From contig CM026394.1 in NCBI GenBank assembly GCA_014843695.1, positions 38,580,382-38,644,381 of the forward strand: a stretch of DNA of 64,000 bases. The letters run 5' to 3'. Below, piece after piece: positions 21,918 through 33,639 of this stretch (position 1 is its first letter; every line of letters begins with the position of its first letter). Under the pieces are notes generated by a model. It made no database searches, was not told the origin of the DNA, and saw only the letters and a program-made list of their open reading frames with translations. The translations under genes were made by a program, and so were the position numbers. The DNA is from Archivesica marissinica (lineage: Eukaryota > Mollusca > Bivalvia > Venerida > Vesicomyidae).

Positions 21918-22589
21918 CTTTAAAGCGACATTACATTGCAAAATTGAAATATTAGACAGTAGTCTCTCTCATTCGCTCTTTGGAATATCTCAACCAGGTT
22001 ATAATTTGGCGAGAAGTGACAACATTTATTTTCCAAATAATATACTTATAGCGACATTACATCGCAGAAAGCCCCCAAAAAAACAGCATTTTTGTTCACG
22101 TATACAAATGCATTGCTACTAAAAATTCTTCCGAATACATTCGAACACTAACATTGAATCAATAAACAATGTTGTTCTTTTGGTCTACAAACTTTCAAAA
22201 GTGAAATTAGAATTTCATGTAACGGTCATCCACGCTCCTGAATCGACGTTTGTTTGCCATTGCAGTCAACACTAAACACGCGATACTTTAGTTTAGAGAT
22301 AATTTAAATACGATTACTCTACAAATAAATATACATAGGCACACATGTGAGATATCACGGTAAATATGTACAATAACGAGAGTTATTCAGGATAAACGTG
22401 TTGTATTACGCATAAACGTCAACCCTATTTACATTATTTTGTTATGTCAACAAACCGCGTATACGACGTTTGTTTATTTATTGAAATACTCACATTTTGA
22501 GGCAAATATTTGGAAACAAATTATACCATATAATAGCAAATTACATTCTGCAGACATTTGTGTTTTCACCGATGTAGTGTCGCTTTAAA
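21918..22589. mobile_element. MITE with TTTAAAGCGAC termini
   Basis: The left end TTTAAAGCGACATTACAT and right end (complement TTTAAAGCGACACTACAT) are inverted repeats. A solo end lies at 7284-7310. An internal copy of the terminus near 22050 suggests a nested relative. No coding capacity is visible. Confidence 0.65.
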
Positions 22590-22656
22590 TACATACGTGA
22601 TAAGTGATACTATTGTTTTACATGAGATGGAGGAAATACGAACATGAACTATTTAA

Positions 22657-25315
22657 CCCTTTCCTTCATAGAGATTTAGGTTAATAATTTAATATACTAT
22701 TATATCTCCATAGATATTACTGGGACTACATAGAGATTTAAGTTAATATACTATTATATCTCCATAGATATTACTGGGACTACATAGAGATTTAGGTTAA
22801 TATACTATTATATCTCCATACAAACGACAGCCATTTAACCCTTTCCTTCATAGAGATTTAGGTTAATATACTATTATATCTCCATAGATATTACTGGGAC
22901 TACATAGAGATTTAGGTTAATATACTATTATATCTCCATACAAACGACAGCCATTTAGCTACCATGCAGTGGATAAGTAGTCGCCATATCTATCCCACCT
23001 CCATAGATATTACTGGGACTACATAGAGATTTAGGTTAATATACTATTATATCTCCATAGATATTACTGGGACTACATAGAGATTTAGGTTAATATACTA
23101 TTATATCTCCATACAAACGACAGCCATTTAGCTACCATGCAGTGGATAAGTAGTCGCCATATCTATCCCACCTCCATAGATATTACTGGGACCTCATAGA
23201 GATTTAGGTTAATATACTATTATATCTCCATACAAACGACAGCCATTTAGCTACCATGCAGTGGATAAGTAGTCGCCATATCTATCCCACCTCCATAGAT
23301 ATTACTGGGACTACATAGAGATTTAGGTTAATATACTATTATATCTCCATACAAACGACAGCCATTTAGCTACCATGCAGTGGATAAGTAGTCGCCATAT
23401 CTATCCTACCTCCATAGATATTACTGGGACTACATAGAGATTTAGGTTAATATACTATTATATCTCCATACAAACGACAGCCATTTAGCTATCATGAAGT
23501 GGATAAGTAGTCGCCATATCTATCCCACCTCCATAGATATTACTGGGACTACATAGAGATTTAGGTTAATATACTATTATATATCCATACAAACGACAGC
23601 CATTTAGCTATCATGCAGTGGATGAGTAGTCGCCATATCTGTCCCACCTCCATAGATATTACTGGGACTACATAGAGATTTAGGTTAATATACTATTATA
23701 TCTCCATACAAACGACAGCCATTTAGCTATCATGCAGTGGATGAGTAGTCGCCATATCTATCCCACCTCCATAGATATTACTGGGACTACATAGAGATTT
23801 AGGTTAATATACTATTATATCTCCATACAAACGACAGTCATTTAGCTATCATGCAGTGGATGAGTAGTCGCCATATCTATCCCACCTCCATAGATATTAC
23901 TGGGACTACATAGAGATTTAGGTTAATATACTATTATATCTCCATACAAACGACAGCCATTTAGCTATCATGCAGTGGATGAGTAGTCGCCATATATATC
24001 CCACCTCCATAGATATTACTGGGACTACATAGAGATTTAGGTTAATATACTATTATACCTCCATACAAACGACAGCCATTTAGCGATCATGCAGTGGATA
24101 AGTAGTCGCCATATCTATCCCACCTCCATAGATATTACTGGGACTACATAGAGATTTAGGTTAATATACTATTATACCTCCATACAAACGACAGCCATTT
24201 AGTTATCATGCAGTGGATAAGTAGTCGCCATATCTATCAAACCTCCATAGATATTACTGGGACTACATAGAGATTTAGGTTAATATACTATTATATCTCC
24301 ATACAAACGACAGCCATTTAGTATCATGCAGTGGATAAGTAGTCGCCATATCTATCCCACCTCCATAGATATTACTGGGACTACATAGAGATTTAGGTTA
24401 ATATACTATTATATCTCCATACAAACGACAGCCATTTAGCTATCATGCAGTGGATAAGTAGTCGCCATATCTATCCCACCTCCATAGATATTACTGGGAC
24501 TACATAGAGATTTAGGTTAATATACTATTATATCTACATACAAACGACAGCCATTTAGCTATCATGCAGTGGATAAGTAGTCGCCATATCTATCCCACCT
24601 CCATAGATATTACTGGGACTACATAGAGATTTAGGTTAATATACTATTATATCTCCATACAAACGACAGCCATTTAGCTATCATACAGTCGATAAGTAGT
24701 CGCCATATCTATCCCACCTCCATAGATATTACTGGGACTACATGAGATTTAGGTTAATATACTATTATACCTCCATACAAACGACAGCCACTTAGTTATC
24801 ACACAATCGATAAGTAGTCGCCATATCTATCCCACCTCCATAGATATTACTGGGACTACATGAGATTTAGGTTAATATACTATTATACCTCCATACAAAC
24901 GACAGCCACTTAGTTATCACACAATCGATAAGTAGTCGCCATATCTATCCCACCTCCATAGATATTACTGGGACTACATGAGATTTAGGTTAATATACTA
25001 TTATACCTCCATACAAACGACAGCCACTTAGTTATCACACAATCGATAAGTAGTCGCCATATCTATCCCACCTCCATAGATATTACTGGGACTACATGAG
25101 ATTTAGGTTAATATACTATTATATCTCCATACAAACGACAGCCACTTAGCTATCACACAGTGGATAAGTATTCGCCATTTCTATCCCACCTCCATAGCTA
25201 TTACTGGGACTACATGAGATTCTGGCCTGCAGTATGAACATTGGTTTGGCTAATACATTGTCAATGTATGTCGTATTGGTAATGGCGCCAAGAGGTGCTT
25301 CTATGAGGGAAAGGG
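22657..25315. mobile_element. piggyBac-like non-autonomous element filled by a satellite
   Basis: The ends CCCTTTCCTTCATAG and CTATGAGGGAAAGGG are inverted repeats (14 of 15 match). Both are flanked by TTAA (22653-22656 and 25316-25319). A CCC(T) terminus and TTAA target duplication are the piggyBac signature. Almost the whole interior is the 119-bp array, and no transposase is present. Confidence 0.75.
22670..25215. repeat. 119-bp minisatellite with shorter variants, about 20 copies
   Basis: The unit includes TCCATAGATATTACTGGGAC, TATACTATTATATCTCCATA and GTGGATAAGTAGTCGCCATA. The first copies (22680-22830) lack the second half and give an approximately 54-bp period. Later copies carry shared variants such as CACACAATCG, showing block duplication. 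Confidence 0.95.
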
Positions 25316-25334
25316 TTAAATGCAGATACATATA

Positions 25335-25530
25335 TAAAGTGTTTGTTTATTATAGTGTCACCCCTATTAAGTGACACAATTTTGTTTATGAACATCAGTG
25401 CTGCACATATCATATCCTCTCTCAGGCCCTGAGAGGGACAATGCTGATAGGCAATCAGTAACCATCATTTAACTAACTGGCAGCGCATCAACCGGTCATA
25501 TCTGAATGAACCCATGACGAAACCACGGAA
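25335..25530 (-). mobile_element. SINE-F copy, diverged
   Basis: It shares TTTATTATAGTGTCACCCC and ATCAACCGGTCATATCTGAA with 6090-6335. The head is degraded. Confidence 0.5.
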
Positions 25531-25692
25531 ACAGTATGTATTATATTTACTGTAAAATTCCAGCTTAATGAACACAATCCGTGTAGTTTGACAACATTAA
25601 TTTGGTAGATCTGGAGAAAACTTAGAATATCTTAACAGAACAGAAATATTAAACTTGTGTATTTGACACTTGTAAATTCAAGCTAACGTTAC

Positions 25693-25849
25693 CCGAAGTG
25701 ATGAGCTGTGGACACTACCCCTAGCTGGGAAAGATCCGTCATAGTTTTGATAACGTAGAATCCAGTTGGCAGCCTGACTAAGAATGCCATCAGCTATAAA
25801 CACATGCTCTTTGGCCTGGTGGAATGACTTCAGTACAAATGCTGTCAAC
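25693..25849 (-). CDS. TEP exon: thioester domain with the catalytic-His region
   Basis: 157 nt, phase 2 in and 0 out, donor CTTCGG|GTAACG. It reads LTAFVLKSFHQAKEHVF, then IADGILSQAANWILRYQN, then YDGSFPARGSVHSSSLR. Complement C3 and many TEPs have V-I-H-x-x-x-x-G-G at the end of this segment. Here the spliced sequence is V-H-S-S-S-L-R-G-G, so His is one place early and Ser sits in the usual His position. Confidence 0.93.
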
Positions 25850-26069
25850 CTTAAACGAAACAGACTTGTTGGTCAAACATGTATCTTGACATTAATGTGA
25901 ATATTGAATGAGTGGACTCCGTAGCCGAGTGCTTACAGTTGTTCATTTCAACTATCTTACCCATAACCGATGTAGGTTCGAATCCCACTAGGAATTTCGA
26001 ATTATTTAATGTGAGGAAGCTATCCATCTGGTTTGCGAAAGGTCGTTCGTTCTACGCAACTGCCAGTCA

Positions 26070-26070
<1 letters not shown>

Positions 26071-26134
<64 letters not shown>

Positions 26135-26139
26135 TGTAT
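26071..26139. repeat. (GT)n(GTGC)n microsatellite
   Basis: About 13 GT units run into about 11 TGCG units. Confidence 0.97.
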
Positions 26140-26145
26140 GTATTT

Positions 26146-26345
26146 TCCTTTAATGTCAACCCCTCGCGGGGAATTAGACATGTTTTCCTGGGCAGGCTTA
26201 GCCGACCTAAGCGATTAACCAGTACTAAGCAATGTGTGTGAGGTGCCTTGCTCAATGACACTACATACGTGGCCTGACCGAGTATCGAACCCGGGACCGT
26301 TCGATTCCAAATCCGACGCTCTACCACTGGACCACGGACGCCACA
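26146..26345 (-). mobile_element. SINE-E copy
   Basis: Minus-strand head: GTGGTCCAGTGGTAGAGCGT (A box), a TTTGGAA anticodon loop and B box GGGTTCGATACTCGG. The body ends in CCCTCGCGGGG (complement). The full unit is about 195 bp. Confidence 0.85.
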
Positions 26346-26395
26346 TGGTGCGACTATAAACCCAAACCCAAAAACAAACGAAACCTGAAGATCTA

Positions 26396-26582
26396 TTAGT
26401 TTATATAAATTTATCCTATCTCGATTGCGAAACAAGTTCTTACAACTTAATCACTCTTGAGACCTCATTCTTGATGGAACCCAACGAAGGATGGTGAAGC
26501 GGCAGCGTGGCATTTAAGTAACCAAGTGCCTTGCCTAAGGGCACAAACGTAACGGCTCCAGAGAAGCTCGAACTCCGGGCAT
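26396..26582 (-). mobile_element. SINE-C copy, head truncated
   Basis: It runs from the tail TTTATATAAATTTATCCTAT to GAAGCTCGAACTCCGGGC at the B box. Confidence 0.85.
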
Positions 26583-27074
26583 TTCGATGTCCGAATATGC
26601 CATATATTCAGGGCTGGGAATGGGAAATTGTGTAACAGAGGAAATCTGTCAAAATATTGAAAAATAGAGGATTCTCCCACCTAAAAAGTGAGAGCAAAAT
26701 CCTTCCTGACCAGCCTGGACCAAATATGAAAATAATTAGTTTCAAGATTTTGACCAAAACAGAGGAAATCACAACACTGTATATTATATATCACTTATTG
26801 TGTGCATGCTGCTTGAAATACGATTGATTCCATGGTATTTCCCTGTCGCCAATACATAAACTAAATCACGACTTACTAAGTTAGTGGGGAAAAGATTTTT
26901 ATAAAAGCTACTTTTAGCTTCCTACTTCATCTTTGCATTATGTATTTACGTATGTCGTTGTATGTAATATGTGATTTATGTTTTGCAATAAATAATTGAT
27001 GATCACATATTGGCATGTAAAATGAACAAGTGAAGGCTTCTTCCCTGTCCTGTTTATCCTTCTGTATCTTATAG

Positions 27075-27312
27075 CTTAGTTTATACAAATTTATTTTAGC
27101 TCAATTGCGAAACATGTATTTACAACTTATATTAATAACTCTTGAGACTTCATTCCTGATGGAACCCATCCCCACGAGGGAGAGAGAAGAGGCAACGTGG
27201 AATTTAAATTCCTTGCCTAAGAGCACAATGGTAACGGCTACATCTGGGCGCGAACTCGGGGCCTTTTCGCACCTGAATAGAACGCGCTACGACTGCGCTA
27301 TCATGATTTCCA
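27075..27312 (-). mobile_element. SINE-C copy
   Basis: It is full length to CGCTACGACTGCGCTATCAT, and its head edge lies about 40 nt from the donor of the exon at 27353. Confidence 0.88.
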
Positions 27313-27352
27313 TGACCTGTATCTGTATGCTAATTTTTGAAAGTCACCTTAC

Positions 27353-27434
27353 CACATGCTGCCTTGACCGTCCCTCTGTCCCCATATGCTGTATGATCCG
27401 TCTGAATGCTGGAACGTCAACTCACGCTGATAAC
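27353..27434 (-). CDS. TEP exon: thioester domain, GYQRE segment
   Basis: 82 nt, phase 1 in and 2 out, acceptor TTCAAAATAG, donor ATGTG|GTAAGG. It reads [20 protein letters not shown] then RDGQGSMW across the splice. GYQRE-L...DGSYS-x-x-G...GS-x-WLTAFV is highly conserved in TEPs. Confidence 0.95.
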
Positions 27435-27497
27435 CTATTTTGAATAAATTAAATGTAAACATTTGAGTTCGGGTAACAACATACACTACTTAGTATG

Positions 27498-28067
27498 TAG
27501 CCTGGGAACAGGCGTCGATATATGTTGCCTGGTCAGTCAAATAAATATATTTTAACACCTAGACTTAGCCTGGGAACAGGCGTCGATAAATTTGGCCTGG
27601 TCAGTCAAATAAATATAATTATTTTAACACCAAGACTTAGCCTGGGAACAAGCGTCGATATATTTTGCCTGGTCAGTCAAATTAATATATTTTAACACCA
27701 AGACTTAGCCTGGAAACAGGCGTCGATATATGTTGCCTGGTCAGTCAAATAAATATATTTTAACACCAAGACTTAGCCTGGGAACAGGCGTCGATATATT
27801 TTGTCTGGTCAGTCAAATAAATATATTTTAACACCAAGACTTAGCCTGGGAACAGGCGTCAATATAGTTGGCCTGGTCAGTCAAATAAATATATTTTAAC
27901 ACCAAGACTTAGCCTGGGAACAGGTGTCGATATATTTGGCCTGGTCAGTCAAATAAATATGTTTTAACACCGAGACTTAATTGGGCCGTATTGAGTTTCT
28001 GATCATATCAACGTGTCATTTTGCCAGAAGTTAAAAAGTGAAAAATCGACAGACTGGCACCAGGCTA
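27498..28067. mobile_element. TIR element with 9-bp target duplication and internal 68-bp array
   Basis: The ends TAGCCTGG and CCAGGCTA are inverted. CTTAGTATG is repeated at 27489-27497 and 28068-28076. The first half is a 68-bp unit (CTTAGCCTGGGAACAGGCGT...) repeated about seven times. A relative at 38038-38435 has only one unit. The superfamily is unknown. Confidence 0.8.
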
Positions 28068-28237
28068 CTTAGTATGTACTAATTTCATTCTTAAAACTAT
28101 TTTCAAATGTAAGATTAAGCCATGTTAGAATAATTAGTGACCTCCTATCTGATGGAATCCGAAATTGACCAATTTAAATAGTTGGAATCTTTTGTATTTA
28201 CTGTTGTTCCCTAACCACCTATTTTATCACAATCATG

Positions 28238-28519
28238 GATCTGTAGCCCAGTGGTAACACGTTGGACTGGTAATCCAAGGATCGCAGGTTCGATCCCCCG
28301 TCTGACCCTAATAAAATTAACAGTATTTCAGATGGGACGTTAAACCGAAGTCTCGTGTCGGTGCTTTACACTGTGCACGTAAAAGAACCAGAGGAGACTC
28401 TGGAATGGGTATCTCTCTGTATCGTTGCACTATCCTCCAAAATCTAAAATGACTAATCTCTTCAGGAGGCGTCGCTCATATGGGCAACCTGTAGCGACGA
28501 TAAATAAACGTAAAGCACA
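28238..28519 (+). mobile_element. SINE-B copy with 10-bp target duplication
   Basis: CACAATCATG flanks it at 28228-28237 and 28520-28529. The head has A box TAGCCCAGTGG, arm TTGGA-CTGGTAA-TCCAA (anticodon GGT, Thr) and B box GGTTCGATCCC. The tail is a GTCGCT...AGCGAC hairpin followed by GATAAATAAACG. It is a full-length reference copy. Confidence 0.95.
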
Positions 28520-28740
28520 CACAATCATGTTAAATAATATATAACAATTGTGTTTACAGTAACATCCAGCTATCAGCAGAGCCTCGTTCTTTGCATGTAT
28601 CTTCAGCCCTCATGTGGGATTTCCTTATGTGCAACTCTTGGAGATACTAGATTACCTTTATATAACCTCTGAACATTAGCTTAGCGCTATTTCCCGACTA
28701 TAACAAGGTACCAGGTCAACAAAACAAAAGTCGTGTGTAA

Positions 28741-28976
28741 GTGGAAGTCGTGATAGCGCAGTGGATGCACGTTCGCTTCAGGTGCGAAAGGTCCGGAGTT
28801 CGAGCCCCACTGGAGCCGTTACGATTGTGCCCTTAGGCAAGGCATTTAAATTCCACATTGCCTCTTCTCTCTCCTTCATGGCGATGGATTCCATCAGGAA
28901 TGAGGTCTCGAGAGTGATTAATATAAGTTGAAAGAACTTGTTTCGCAATCGAGCTAAAATAAATTTGTATAAACTA
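28741..28976 (+). mobile_element. SINE-C copy
   Basis: A full-length copy with intact A and B boxes (TAGCGCAGTGG, GAGTTCGAGCCCC), the cleanest of the family here. Confidence 0.93.
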
Positions 28977-29016
28977 ACAAAACAAACACACACGTGTATA
29001 TAGAGGTACAATGAAG

Positions 29017-29143
29017 TACAGTCAAACTTGCTCGAACGACCACGTCTATTAAGAGACAACTTGGATTAAGAGACCACTTTTTTCAGTTCCCATATTGTGT
29101 TGTTAGTGGTATCTTAATACAAGTTTGACTCGACGTTACTGTA
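29017..29143. mobile_element. MITE, variant of the TACAGTCAAAC family
   Basis: It begins TACAGTCAAACTTG, has an inverted CAAGTTTGACT near 29120, and holds TTAAGAGAC motifs in place of TTAAGCAGCC. Confidence 0.6.
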
Positions 29144-29236
29144 CTTACATAATGCTAACATTTTGCTTAGACATAAGGCATATAATGATACTATTTATAA
29201 CACTGGTATACTGAAATAATAGATATAATTATATAA

Positions 29237-29457
29237 GTTTATTAAACGTTGCTACTGGTTGCCCATTTGATCGACGACCAGTTAACCTAACAACACCTTT
29301 CCTTAGCAGGCTCCGGCGGTTAACCAGAACTTAATGCACCAACTATTACATATAAAGATACATGTTCTGAGAGGGCTCAAACCCGTGACAATCAGTGATG
29401 ATAGGTTACAGTGGTATGCAAGTAAGCGACCTTAGCCAATCGACCACGTAGGCGGAC
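29237..29457 (-). mobile_element. SINE-A copy with hairpin tail
   Basis: The tail ACGTTGCTACTGGTTGCCC joins the SINE-A body. The head edge is CGACCACGTAGGCGGA. Confidence 0.85.
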
Positions 29458-29645
29458 AATAATTATATAGATGGTCTGATTCAAAGCACAGGAACTGATA
29501 GACTTCGCAGCAAAGAGCGAAAGCACAGTCGCAGAACAGAGTGAGAATACCTACCTGATTCCATGGTACATAAACAAACTGAGAAATATATTAAATAGTA
29601 CCATTCTTCTACATGTAAACATAGCATCAACATAACATCCATTAC

Positions 29646-29822
29646 CTTTATACATGTAATTTAGGGCTGTGGATGCTATCTCCTGAGTTAGCCTTCTCGT
29701 CTTCTTTAGATAGTTGTAGACAAAGACGTCTGGTGCCAGGCTTGTCATAGTTTGTTCGCCGCAACCCGTTGGCATGCGCAGTAAACTCTTCAAGTTCTTC
29801 AATGTCGGTCCCATTGTGTCAC
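29646..29822 (-). CDS. TEP exon: thioester site GCGEQ
   Basis: 177 nt, phase 1 in and 1 out, acceptor TTTTCCCTCCAG, donor TAAAG|GTAATG. It reads GDTMGPTLKNLKSLLRMPT, then GCGEQTMTSLAPDVFVYNYL, then TQEIASTALNYMYK. The Cys and Gln of GCGEQ form the internal thioester that bonds to targets, so the reactive motif is intact. Confidence 0.98.
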
Positions 29823-30017
29823 CTGGAGGGAAAACAACACAATTGGTTAAACATATGTATTCATTCATAATGTACAGTACATATCTATTGTATACAGAAT
29901 GAAAATGGATTTAATCGAAAGCTTAAAGCTTATTGAGATTATCTCCATTGTCCACAACACAATTGATAGTTTAATAATATTTTATTGCAAATCAATAGTA
30001 AATATGTCATACATAGT

Positions 30018-30105
30018 GGAGCTCATACCCGTGACCATCAGTGATGATAGGTTAGAGTGGTATACAAGTTGGGAACCGTACACCACGGAGGCGCTCTCTA
30101 CCAAC
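30018..30105 (-). mobile_element. SINE-A head fragment
   Basis: CCGTGACCATCAGTGATGAT through CACCACGGAGGCG, with no body. Confidence 0.7.
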
Positions 30106-30267
30106 AATAGCCGATGAATAGCCATATGACCTACGGTGAATTTTAGCTTAGTTTAATCATAGGTTATTGCAAATCAATAGTAAATATGTCATATTAGGCA
30201 TACATATACAATAAACATGCAAATGGTTTTGGCCACAAGTTTTAACAACAAAATAATCTGAGTTTCT

Positions 30268-30400
30268 GTCCTGAATGCCATATTGTCTCTTCTCCCTCCG
30301 TCGTGGCGATGGATTCCATCAGAAATGAGGTCATGAGAGTTATTAATATACGTTGTTAGAAATTGTTTCGCGATCGAGCTCAACTAAATTTGTATAAACC
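30268..30400 (+). mobile_element. SINE-C 3' fragment
   Basis: It covers CCATATTGTCTCTTCTCCC to AAATTTGTATAAACC. The head is missing. Confidence 0.8.
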
Positions 30401-30423
30401 AAATCTACAATGTTTTGCATTAC

Positions 30424-30679
30424 CGATTACTGATACTTGAATCTTTTGAGAGTCTGCGACGAAGCTTGGTGGGAAACTAAGAGGAACATCCAAGGCCGTA
30501 TGCTCGTTCAAGATCAACGGAACATTGAAGTGCATGGTTGTTCCTTCCGCCTCTACAATCAGATCCCTCTTCACCCTGTCTGCTGACAACGGTGTCTGTG
30601 CCTTCACTGCAATAGTGGCCACGCCCACTATGCTTGACACCACGGGAATGAATACAGATTCAGCCTGTCCTGCTTCGAT
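30424..30679 (-). CDS. TEP exon: end of MG7 and first CUB segment
   Basis: 256 nt, phase 0 in and 1 out, acceptor TTAAATAG, donor GTAATCG|GTAATG. It reads IEAGQAESVFIPVVSSIVG, then VATIAVKAQTPLSADRVKRD, then LIVEAEGTTMHFNVPLILNE. The A-D-x-V-x-R-x-L-x-V-E-A-E-G strand is the usual start of the CUB domain before the thioester domain. Confidence 0.93.
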
Positions 30680-30689
30680 CTATTTAATT

Positions 30690-31545
30690 TAATAAAAATC
30701 CAATTCTGAATCAATTTATAATACAGATGCAATAGTTGAATATATTGATGTTCCTTTTAAAATTTCAATCTATGTAAAACAAAACTGAGATAATTGAATC
30801 AAGTCAAGTCAAAGGTTTTATTGGCAAAGACATGTCCATCGTCAAGAAACATATTTGGCGGTTATATACAAATTGTACAGACAAGCATGTATTATTCAAA
30901 ATATACATCTAACTCGCTGTTGCAATGTCATGTTATTCAATAAATATAAATATATAAATATACATAGATATATATATATATATATATATACCGTTTCCAT
31001 GACCTAGTGGTTAAATACTTTACTTTATATTGGTATAGTGGGCAGATGTACATCACATTTACTAATTAGTCTCGTTTCTTTTATTTGTAGCCAAATACAT
31101 AATAATAATTTTATATACATGTACTTACTAGCTAAATTTATAATTTTATTTTGTTTGTGTTGTTTTCATAGAAGTTTTAAATTTGTTATTATTTGGCCAG
31201 GAAGGAACAATAATATCTAGGTAAATGTTGACTTCCGAGATCAATATTATACGGACAAACTAATAAGGAATGATGCAACTTTGTACATAATCTTTGATTT
31301 CTCTCAATATATAATATACACTATTATATGAATCTACGTAATGCATAACAAAACTGCGATAAAGAAATCTAAGGATTCTAATCTAAGGAATCTAATTATA
31401 TCTGTCGAGCTTAGATTTGAAATACAAATAAACTACTGGAATATATTTCTGTCCAGCTTAAATCTATTTATAATACAAATACAATGTACACGTAAACTAC
31501 TGGAATCTACAGATTATACCTGTCCAGATTACATGTATCCATAAA
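30690..31545. other. Intron, AT-rich, no gene
   Basis: It holds a (TA)n run near 30967-30990 and low-complexity AT sequence. I recognise no exon. Confidence 0.5.
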
Positions 31546-31549
31546 ATAA

Positions 31550-32290
31550 ATCGGGTTCGGGTTTTGGCGTGGTGATGAGGAGTAAGTGGTGGAACAGCGG
31601 GTTATATGTTGTTGTTGTTGATTTTGTTGTTGTTATATTTTATGACATACACACATAGTTTTCACATGTTAACAATATACATAACACTGAACGAATACAG
31701 AGTCTATATATCTAATGATAACATGCTTACATTTATTTTTGTTTTCAATATTTGTTTTTACGTAATGTCATAAAATATGTAAAATTTGTGATGTGACCCT
31801 CCCTTATCTGATGGGTACATTTTAATATATATATTGTTTCATGAAAATCCTTCTAAAGTGAAATACATAAACGAGATGTGTATAGGAAAACAGATTCTAA
31901 TTTCCCCAATTAAGCGGGTTATATTCACATTTTTCATTCTAACTTTATGTTGTTTTTCTTTTAATAAATTATTTAAAGAAATAACATTTCCCCCTTTTGT
32001 CATTTTTTTGCGAATCAAAAACACGTAATTTAGTGTAATTAAACGTGTCTGTGACATTCTGGTGCGGGCCGTTTACTAATGTTGGAAAAACTTGTTGCCC
32101 AAACCTTTTGTTTTTATTAATTTGCATGTAGCATCATCTCTCTATCTATATAAGTTTATTTAAAGTCGCCACCGCATAAATGCATTTGGGCGACTATATG
32201 TAGCATCATTTTATGTATTGTCTATTATATACCTATAGCTTTTGTATTATTGTAAATCTTAAATGCAATAAAATATGATTAAACTACTAT
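31550..32290 (+). mobile_element. LINE-like 3' end fragment, longer copy
   Basis: It has a GGGTTCGGGTTTTGGCGTGG start (compare 1268), GGTGCGGGCCGTTTACTAAT in the middle and GCAATAAAATATGATTAAAC at the end. It is interrupted by the small insertion at 32138-32197. Confidence 0.55.
32138..32197 (-). mobile_element. 60-bp tail-only insertion with 12-bp target duplication
   Basis: ATGTAGCATCAT is repeated at 32126-32137 and 32198-32209. The insert is little more than TAAGTTTATTTAAAGTCGCC and a reverse GGGCGAC, i.e. the hairpin tail used by SINE-A and SINE-B. Confidence 0.85.
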
Positions 32291-32299
32291 AAAAACAAA

Positions 32300-33160
32300 T
32301 AAACTAATTGAATCTATATTGATAATTCTTGTCCTGTTTGCTTTTTTAGTATTAAGCCGCAACGACTGCTTATGTCATATGGCGACTGTACAGCTATAAT
32401 TTCGATTATGAGGAATATTTAGATATAATGTCCAATGATTCATTCAGAAAACAGTTTACTTGTCTCAGAGTGTGTTCTCATAGCTTAGAACTTGAATTAG
32501 GTAGATATAGTGCAATAGATAGTTAATCGTTTATGCATGTTGTGTAATGTATATGTCGTTGAGTCCGAATATCATTTTGTGTTATGTAGTCTAAGATAAT
32601 CTGACATTCGGAATAAATATTTAGGCAACAAATCATGGCCTAAATAAACATAGTTAATGCCATGATGTCTTCTGGAAAGAAAAATCAATTATTTAATTAA
32701 TCAAAGTTTATAAATGAAGCTTTTAAAATCGTAAAGATAGCCTTGAAAAGTTGACTGTTTTGTAAATAGTTTCCTATTATGTATGTGTGATGTTGAATGT
32801 AATTATATTTGTTGTATTTGCGATAGTTCCTATTGTATTTGTTAATGGCCATATGCAAATTGTATTTTGCTGAATTGAAAAATGTGAATTATTATGGAGG
32901 AAGAACCTGGATCGCCACTTCCCCAAACATTATTTCAGGCACTGGCTGCAACTCACATAGAACCACCGACACTACGCAAGCCAGCTGGATAGCTTCCTCA
33001 CCATAATTCCATACAAACCTGCAGCGACTAGGGGAAGTGATATAAAGTCAATGCCACATCGGAGGTACTAGTCAGATACTAATGCATGTATCACTCTCAG
33101 GTAGACATCTACGCTCAAGCATACTTATGATTTGAAATAAGTATATGATATTGCTAGTAC
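32300..33160. other. Intron, no gene seen
   Basis: Unique-looking AT-rich sequence; nothing recognised. Confidence 0.5.
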
Positions 33161-33164
33161 TTAC

Positions 33165-33266
33165 ATGTACAGTTTTCACAATATCCTTCGACACAAAAGT
33201 AGTATGTCCAGGGGAGTCTTGAATTATTACTTTAAAATCGTCAGATTTCTCCAAGGTCACGACAAC
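33165..33266 (-). CDS. TEP exon: MG7
   Basis: 102 nt, phase 0 on both sides, donor GTACAT|GTAAGT. It reads VVVTLEKSDDFKVIIQDSP then GHTTFVSKDIVKTVH. V-x-V-T-L-E-x-S-D-x-F is the conserved MG7 strand. Confidence 0.93.
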
Positions 33267-33639
33267 CTAAAATATACATGTAGCAACTAATATATAGAAT
33301 ATATTATTTATGTATATGTACTTGTATGTGAATAAAAATGGCTTTGTCCTATAAAATAAAAAATAATAATAATAAAATAAAAATATATATATATAGTATA
33401 CACTGTCAATAACTTTGTCCATGGACTTGCGAGATGACATGACATATCTATTGCGAGTTCTAACATCATTTATTCTACTCACTTTCTCCTGTGGCAGGGA
33501 TACGTTGTCAATGCTGTTATCAAACAAACACGTACGTGAGTATTACCGATTACTTTGTTATACTAGTACAGCGATTAATGATAATATTGCTAATATTGGA
33601 ATCACGAGATATTACTACATGTACTACTTTTCACGAGTG

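Noticed and set aside
22670..25215. CRISPR-like array of regular repeats
   Set aside because: Units are contiguous with no unique spacers, and the context is an animal genome.
27105..27443. 112-codon plus-strand ORF
   Set aside because: It spans a SINE-C and the antisense of a TEP exon.
28238..28320. Functional tRNA-Thr gene
   Set aside because: The tRNA-like part is the head of a SINE with body, tail and target duplication, and several copies exist.
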